From Acidobacteriaceae bacterium (lineage in GTDB: Bacteria; Acidobacteriota; Terriglobia; Terriglobales; Acidobacteriaceae), in the NCBI GenBank assembly GCA_030039895.1, contig JASHUR010000364.1, positions 1-9,353 on the forward strand: a DNA stretch of 9,353 bases, written 5' to 3'. A program made the translations under genes and the position numbers. The notes below the pieces were generated by a model. That model ran no database searches and was not told the DNA's origin. It was given only the letters and a program-made list of their open reading frames with translations. Positions 5,314 to 9,353 of the stretch are shown here, in pieces (position 1 is the stretch's first letter; every line of letters begins with the position of its first letter).

Positions 5314-6198
5314 TTACTCTCCGCGCTCGCTTCGCTTGGCATTCGCCCACAACCTTTCCAGATCGTCCGCCTCCAACTCTTCCAGCGGGTGTGCCGATTC
5401 TCTTTCCATTGCCCTGAACCGCCGCCGGAAGCGCGCATTGGTATCGCGCAGTGCAAGCTCCGGATCAATCTTCAAATGACGCGCCAAATTCGCTGCCGTA
5501 AACAACAGATCCCCAAGCTCTTCTCCCGCTTTCTCGCGTGCAGCTTCGCCCTGTGCAATTTCCGCCTCCAGCTCTGCTGTCTCTTCCCTCAGTTTATCCA
5601 GCAAGCCGGACACATCCGGCCAGTCAAAGCCCGCTTTGGCCGCCTTCGATCCCAGCTTCGCCGCCTCCATCAGGGCGGGCATCGATCGAGAAATGCCTTC
5701 CAGTCGCCCTGCGCCCGCCGAACCCGCCTCCATATCAGCCTTCTGGTCTTTCTCCCGCTTCTTAATCTCTTCCCAGTTGCGGAGTACCTGCGCTGCATTG
5801 ATCCCATCCGTCTCCAAACCCGCCGCCGAGTTCCCTGCCCGCGCCGCAGCTTCCTCGCCAAAGACATGCGGATGCCGCCGAACCAGCTTGCGGTTCAGCC
5901 CCTCGATGACCTCGCCGATCGAGAAGTGGCCCTCCTCCGCCGCCATCTCTGCGTAGAACAGCACCTGCAGCAACAGATCCCCCAGCTCGTCCTTCAACTC
6001 CGCCCAGTCGCGTCGCTCAATCGCGTCAAAGACCTCGTATGTCTCTTCCAGCGTGTACTTCCGGATCGTCTCAAAGGTCTGCTCGCGGTCCCACGGACAC
6101 CCGCCGGGCGCACGCAGCCGGTGCATGATCGCTACTGCTTCCGCAAAGTTCTTCGCCGCATCTTGATTCCGCTCACTCTTCCCGTCAGAACTGGACAT
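5314..6198 (-). CDS. mazG: MazG nucleoside triphosphate pyrophosphohydrolase
   Basis: MazG hydrolyses (d)NTPs, including non-canonical ones, to the monophosphate and pyrophosphate, cleaning the nucleotide pool. The 294-residue protein has the usual two tandem MazG domains. The first has GGCPWDREQT (32-41), EETYE (51-55) and ELGD (71-74), giving the EExxE...ExxD magnesium site. The second repeats this with EETAE (205-209) and ELGD (227-230). FDWPD (191-195) marks the start of the C-terminal domain. Both metal sites are complete, so both domains could be catalytic. It is slightly longer than E. coli MazG (263 residues) because of an Ala/Gly/Glu-rich linker (about 115-165). The ATG has GAGG almost touching it (GAGGTATG), an unusually short spacing. 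It is divergent from the prepilin peptidase, with a 46-base gap. No mazEF toxin pair is seen, so a housekeeping role is likely. Confidence 0.95.
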   Translation of the reverse strand: MSSSDGKSERNQDAAKNFAEAVAIMHRLRAPGGCPWDREQTFETIRKYTLEETYEVFDAIERRDWAELKDELGDLLLQVLFYAEMAAEEGHFSIGEVIEGLNRKLVRRHPHVFGEEAAARAGNSAAGLETDGINAAQVLRNWEEIKKREKDQKADMEAGSAGAGRLEGISRSMPALMEAAKLGSKAAKAGFDWPDVSGLLDKLREETAELEAEIAQGEAAREKAGEELGDLLFTAANLARHLKIDPELALRDTNARFRRRFRAMERESAHPLEELEADDLERLWANAKRSERGE

Positions 6199-6220
6199 AC
6201 CTCAAATCTAACGCAGCGAA

Positions 6221-6235
6221 CGGCATATACTGCCG
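6221..6235. promoter_or_regulatory. CGGCA-TATAC-TGCCG palindrome over a -10-like hexamer
   Basis: CGGCA and TGCCG are inverted repeats around TATAC in the 46-base divergent gap between mazG and the prepilin peptidase. The centre forms TATACT (6226-6231), a plausible -10 for the plus-strand gene 13 bases before its ATG. A protein bound to the repeat would cover that hexamer. No -35 match is visible. Confidence 0.35.
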
Positions 6236-6244
6236 CAGGAGAGC

Positions 6245-7027
6245 ATGGAAGCCTTAGCCATCATCTTTGTCATCGCCCTTGGCCTGGCCTTTGGCAGTTT
6301 TCTCAACGTATGCATCACCCGCCTGCCGCAGCACCAATCCGTTGTGCTGCCCCGCTCGCGCTGCCCGCGATGCGAGGCGCCCATCGCCGCTCGCGACAAT
6401 ATCCCGTTGCTCAGCTTTCTGCTTCTGCGCGGCCGCTGCCGCACCTGCTGTCGGCCCATCTCCTGGCGCTACCCGGCAATTGAATTCGCCAACGCCGCCC
6501 TATGGCTTCTTTGCTGGCTCCGATTCGGTCCCCCGCTCCGCGCCGTCGGAATGGCCGTCTTAGCCTTCATTCTGCTTGGCCTCGCTGCAACGGATGCCGA
6601 AACTCTCAAGCTCCCGAACGTTTTCACTCTGCCCGGTATCGCGCTCGGAGTCATCTACTCCGGTGCCATGTGCCGGCACTGGCTCAGATGTGCTCTGCTG
6701 TCCGCGAGCTGGGCCATCACCGTCGCTGGAATCCTGCTCGCAATCTCCGGCTTTTACTGGCTTCTGCGCCGGCGTGAGGGCATCGGCATCGGAGACGCCA
6801 AGCTCCTCGCGCTCATTGCCGCCTGGCTTGGCCCGGCTCAAGTAGTACTGATCTTTATTTTCGGAGTGGTCGCTACAGCCGTCTGCGGCCTCGGCGTAAT
6901 CATTTACAGGCGTCGCTTTGAAGCCACTCTACCGCTCCCCTTTGGAGCGTTCCTCTGCGCCGCATCCCTCTTTGCTATGTTCTACGGCCAGCCGATCCTG
7001 GACTGGTACCTCAGCTTCTACCGTTGA
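6245..7027 (+). CDS. pilD: Prepilin peptidase (type IV leader peptidase, family A24)
   Basis: This inner-membrane aspartic protease cuts leader peptides from type IV prepilins and type II secretion pseudopilins, and bifunctional members also N-methylate the new end. The 260-residue product begins with a membrane helix ending in the family signature GSFLNVCITRLP (17-28). A cytoplasmic loop carries two C-x2-C pairs (C40/C43 and C65/C68), as in bifunctional zinc-containing members. The catalytic aspartates are D117 (ATDAETLKLPN) and D184 (GIGIGDAK), with several membrane helices around them. Length and motifs are complete. The start is fixed by the N-terminal signature, with AGGAG (6237-6241) only three bases before the ATG. 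No pilus genes adjoin it, so its substrates are elsewhere in the genome. It is convergent with the TPR gene, 33 bases apart. Confidence 0.94.
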   Translation: MEALAIIFVIALGLAFGSFLNVCITRLPQHQSVVLPRSRCPRCEAPIAARDNIPLLSFLLLRGRCRTCCRPISWRYPAIEFANAALWLLCWLRFGPPLRAVGMAVLAFILLGLAATDAETLKLPNVFTLPGIALGVIYSGAMCRHWLRCALLSASWAITVAGILLAISGFYWLLRRREGIGIGDAKLLALIAAWLGPAQVVLIFIFGVVATAVCGLGVIIYRRRFEATLPLPFGAFLCAASLFAMFYGQPILDWYLSFYR

Positions 7028-7060
7028 AGTCCTGGGTCTCGCGCGGCTCACCCCAAAGCG

Positions 7061-7663
7061 CTATTTCTTCTCTTTGGATTTCAGTTCCTTCAGCGCCTTG
7101 CGCGCATCTTTCGCGTGCTCCCCATTGGGAATTGCGTCGAGGTAGATCGTGTAGTTCGTAATAGCTATTTTGTTCCATCCAAGCCCGCGTGCCGACTCTG
7201 CCAGCCCAAAGACGGCGTTCGCGTCCTCTGGCGCAACCAAGCTCGCCTCCTTGTAGCGGTCGTAGGCGCCCTTATAATCGCCTGTCTGCAGATAGAACTT
7301 CCCTACCTTGTCATCCTTCGCAGCCAGTTGAGGATCGTGGATATACCCTCCTTCGCCATTGGATATCCGCGTATCCCTGTTCGCATCTGGAGCAAACCGT
7401 TTCAGGTCCACATGGCTCGATGAATAACCAGACTGGCTGGGCTTGGCGCTCGCTGTGCCGTTCGCAGCATCTTGCGCCTTCTGCGATTCCGCCTCTGGGA
7501 ATGGGTTTTCCTCGGCGGCCGACGCCTTTTTCTTTTGCTGCGCAGCTGCGGCCTCGTCCTTGCTCTGGGCAGTCGACTGGCCCTGTGATGGGTTGGACGT
7601 CTGCTGCCCAAACGCAGTCAGGCCCGCCAGCATAAGAACACAGATGAAGTTACGAACTCGCAT
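7061..7663 (-). CDS. Secreted TPR-repeat protein
   Basis: The 200-residue protein starts with a signal peptide (MRVRNFICVLMLAGLTAFG, cleavage probably before QQ at 20-21). The only Cys (C8) is within the hydrophobic core, so it is not an obvious lipoprotein. A low-complexity Ser/Gln/Ala/Lys-rich linker (22-85) follows, with a distinctive ENPFPEAESQKAQ (52-64). The C-terminal part contains about two TPR units: VGKFYLQTGDYKGAYDRYKEASLVAPED (120-147) and NAVFGLAESARGLGWNKIAITNYTIYLDAIPN (149-180). TPRs form helical hairpins that bind partner proteins, so a periplasmic scaffolding or assembly role is likely; no specific function is shown. The lysine-rich end (ELKSKEKK) is soluble. No Shine-Dalgarno is evident before the ATG. 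It is divergent from the SET gene, 87 bases apart, and convergent with the prepilin peptidase. Confidence 0.85.
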   Translation of the reverse strand: MRVRNFICVLMLAGLTAFGQQTSNPSQGQSTAQSKDEAAAAQQKKKASAAEENPFPEAESQKAQDAANGTASAKPSQSGYSSSHVDLKRFAPDANRDTRISNGEGGYIHDPQLAAKDDKVGKFYLQTGDYKGAYDRYKEASLVAPEDANAVFGLAESARGLGWNKIAITNYTIYLDAIPNGEHAKDARKALKELKSKEKK

Positions 7664-7730
7664 GTCTATACCAAGTTTAGACCGCCCTCGCGCGCAAAGG
7701 GTGGCTCCCTGTGCTCGCCGGAGAATGCCG

Positions 7731-7736
7731 TATACT
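7731..7736 (+). promoter_or_regulatory. -10-like TATACT close to the SET gene start
   Basis: TATACT matches five of six -10 bases and ends 14 bases before the ATG at 7751, which has no Shine-Dalgarno. This predicts a leader of about 7 nt. No -35 match is visible at 16-18 bases upstream. Confidence 0.35.
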
Positions 7737-7750
7737 CGCCTCTAACTGCC

Positions 7751-8206
7751 ATGGCTCTTATCATTCGCTCTTCAGCTATTCATGCGGCCGGCTGCTACAC
7801 AACTGAGCCCATCAAAAACCGCACCCGCGTTGTCGAGTACACCGGCCCCCGCATTACCAAGGAGCAGGCTGACCAGAAATACGAGCACTCGCCCACCACC
7901 TACCTCTTCGGCATCGGTGACGGCTCCAGGGTCATCGACGGGCACGGCATGGCGATGTTCATTAACCACTCCTGCGACCCTAACTGCGAGACCAGCGAAG
8001 TTCGGGGTCGCGTCTGGATCAAAGCTATACGCGACATCGCCGCCGGAGAAGAATTGACCTACGACTACAACCTCTACGACGGCGATGACGACGAGGCATC
8101 CTGCAACTGCGGAGCACCCTCCTGCCGCAAATCCATGTACTCGCCTGAAGAGCTTGCCCGCCGCGCCCGTGCGGCCAAACGCGCCGCCGCCAGGAAGCAA
8201 CTCTGA
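7751..8206 (+). CDS. SET-domain protein-lysine methyltransferase
   Basis: SET proteins transfer a methyl group from S-adenosylmethionine to lysine side chains. The 151-residue product is essentially a bare SET domain. It contains an N-terminal half with GCYTTEPIKNRTRVVEYTG (14-32), the cofactor-binding NHSCDPN (72-78) and EELTYDY (100-106) with the catalytic tyrosine region, and a post-SET zinc motif C118-x-C120-x4-C125, which would bind zinc with C75. All core motifs are intact, so it is probably active. An Arg/Ala/Lys-rich tail (RRARAAKRAAARK, 137-149) could bind nucleic acid or an acidic partner. The domain is far commoner in eukaryotes, and such bacterial copies are often considered horizontally acquired. 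The substrate is unknown; ribosomal or DNA-binding proteins are guesses. It lies 59 bases before dnaX on the same strand. The ATG lacks a Shine-Dalgarno and is preceded by TATACT. Confidence 0.93.
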   Translation: MALIIRSSAIHAAGCYTTEPIKNRTRVVEYTGPRITKEQADQKYEHSPTTYLFGIGDGSRVIDGHGMAMFINHSCDPNCETSEVRGRVWIKAIRDIAAGEELTYDYNLYDGDDDEASCNCGAPSCRKSMYSPEELARRARAAKRAAARKQL

Positions 8207-8248
8207 GTCGATGAGCGCCGGGCAATGCACCCGACCCCTCGCTCCCGT

Positions 8249-8254
8249 TACAAT
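8249..8254 (+). promoter_or_regulatory. dnaX: -10-like TACAAT just before dnaX
   Basis: TACAAT matches five of six -10 bases and ends 11 bases before the dnaX ATG. No Shine-Dalgarno precedes that ATG, so a leaderless or very short-leader mRNA is predicted. The hexamer is identical to the -10 of the 67-aa membrane protein gene. No good -35 is visible. Confidence 0.35.
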
Positions 8255-8265
8255 CAACTTTTCGC

Positions 8266-9353
8266 ATGGCTTATCAGGTCTTAGCTCGCAAGTACCGCCC
8301 TCAGCGCTTCTCTGACGTCATCGGCCAGGACCACGTCACCCGCACGCTGCTCAACGCACTCTCGCAAAACCGCGTCGCTCACGGATACATCTTCTCCGGC
8401 CACCGCGGTATCGGCAAAACGACCATCGCGCGCATCCTCGCCATGGCTCTCAACTGCCGCACCGAGATCGGCGCGCCCCAGCGCCCCACTCCTGAGCCAT
8501 GCGGCATCTGCGACTCCTGCACGGAAATCCGCTCCGGCAACGCCGTCGACGTCATCGAGATTGACGCAGCCACCAACCGCGGCATTGATGAGATTCGTGA
8601 GCTGCGAGATGCCGCCCGCTACCGTCCCGCACGCGATCGCTACAAGATTTACATCCTCGACGAGGCCCACCAGATCACCGACGCAGCCTTCAACGCCCTG
8701 CTCAAAACCCTTGAAGAGCCGCCCGATCACATCGTCTTCATGCTGGCCACCACGCAGCCCGAGGACATCCCGCAGACCATCCGTTCACGCTGCCAGCACT
8801 TCAGCTTCCATGCCGTAAAGTTCGACGACATCCTCGGCCAGCTTCGCGACATCGCCTCCAAAGAAGGCATCCTCGCTGAAGATGCTGCGCTTGCGCAGTT
8901 GGCCGAAGCCGGCGACGGCTCCATGCGCGACGCTCTGTCCATCATGGATCAGGCCATCGCCTCCGCTCCTCAGGAAAACGGCCGCCCGCGCCTCGATGCC
9001 GAGCAGGTTCGCGAACTGATGGGTACCGTCCCAAACACCGTCTTCGAGCGACTGATGGAGGCCATTAGCGAAAGCCAGACAGCAGCCGTCATCGAAGAGA
9101 TCAACCGCCTTCTCAATGCAGGAAATAGCGCCTCGCAGCTCGCACGTCAGTTCGTGCACTATCTGCGCAACACCCTCATGGCGCGAATTGACGGCGAAAC
9201 GTCCGAATTGCTGCAAATCTCACCCGACGAGCGTGCCCGGGCTGCGCGTTCCGCTGCCCTGTTCTCTGAAGAAGACCTCACCCGCTTCCTGCAGATCATG
9301 CTGCGCACTTTTGACGAGCTCAACTACCGTCAGGAGCAGCGCTTTCATCTCGA
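8266..9353 (+). CDS. dnaX: DNA polymerase III subunit gamma/tau, N-terminal part (cut by right edge)
   Basis: DnaX is the ATPase of the clamp loader that places the sliding clamp on DNA and holds the replicase together. The visible 362 residues cover the AAA+ ATPase domains and most of the collar domain. They open with MAYQVLARKYRPQRFSDVIG, a typical family start. Motifs are the Walker A GHRGIGKTT (45-53; GPRGTGKTS is usual), zinc cysteines C64, C79, C82 and C85, Walker B ILDEAH (130-135), sensor-1 ATTQPEDIP (161-169) and the SRC motif (173-175). The Walker B ends DEAH where DEVH is commoner. The tau-specific C-terminus lies beyond the window, so whether a frameshift makes gamma cannot be judged. 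The ATG at 8266 lacks a Shine-Dalgarno and is preceded by TACAAT. In many bacteria a YbaB-family gene and recR follow dnaX; that cannot be seen here. Confidence 0.97.
   Translation, partial: MAYQVLARKYRPQRFSDVIGQDHVTRTLLNALSQNRVAHGYIFSGHRGIGKTTIARILAMALNCRTEIGAPQRPTPEPCGICDSCTEIRSGNAVDVIEIDAATNRGIDEIRELRDAARYRPARDRYKIYILDEAHQITDAAFNALLKTLEEPPDHIVFMLATTQPEDIPQTIRSRCQHFSFHAVKFDDILGQLRDIASKEGILAEDAALAQLAEAGDGSMRDALSIMDQAIASAPQENGRPRLDAEQVRELMGTVPNTVFERLMEAISESQTAAVIEEINRLLNAGNSASQLARQFVHYLRNTLMARIDGETSELLQISPDERARAARSAALFSEEDLTRFLQIMLRTFDELNYRQEQRFHL

Noticed and set aside
5188..6483. 431-aa plus-strand open frame opposite mazG
   Set aside because: It mirrors mazG codons and overlaps the 5' end of the prepilin peptidase gene in another frame. 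The translation is Arg/Leu/Pro/His-rich without domains, and mazG is unmistakable.

Overview
The window reads as bacterial chromosome, most likely from an acidobacterium of the Terriglobia type. This rests on GC-rich Pro/Arg-rich coding, a YncE-like secreted beta-propeller with the C-terminal FGPAPKPTPG...PGSF block, and a small MAKRRGNPNWGKPEP protein that I associate from memory with that group. No database search was possible, so the taxon is an inference. I see no phage genes, transposases, CRISPR arrays, tRNAs or rRNAs.

Left part (1-2500): a glycosyltransferase gene runs off the left edge on the minus strand and has no ATG start. Next to it, divergently, is a 67-aa two-helix membrane protein whose start lies just after a near-consensus sigma-70 promoter. 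A secreted YncE/YVTN beta-propeller follows on the plus strand. A 372-base intergenic stretch then holds two strong hairpins. The second is the terminator of a self-contained minus-strand unit: promoter, about 80-nt structured leader, 75-aa protein, hairpin with a cUUCGg loop.

Middle (2500-6200): a 69-aa putative zinc-binding protein (minus, excellent Shine-Dalgarno) is divergent from a receiver-GGDEF protein (plus). Their shared 205-bp gap contains two interleaved inverted repeats that could form an H-type pseudoknot. The receiver lacks its usual acidic pair and lysine, while the GGDEF domain keeps an I-site. Convergent to it lies an enolase-superfamily MenC/N-succinylamino acid racemase, preceded on the same strand by mazG. 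The mazG-menC gap carries two abutting DnaA-box-like 9-mers.

Right part (6200-9353): a prepilin peptidase (plus, divergent from mazG), a secreted TPR protein (minus, convergent), a small SET-domain protein methyltransferase (plus), and the 5' part of dnaX, cut by the right edge. The genes are mostly single housekeeping or accessory units rather than one operon. A recurring theme is a -10-like hexamer only 8-14 nt before the start codon (67-aa protein, prepilin peptidase, SET protein, dnaX), suggesting leaderless or very short-leader mRNAs. I do not see a multi-gene novel defence or biosynthetic system; the most interesting signals are in the small genes and non-coding gaps.
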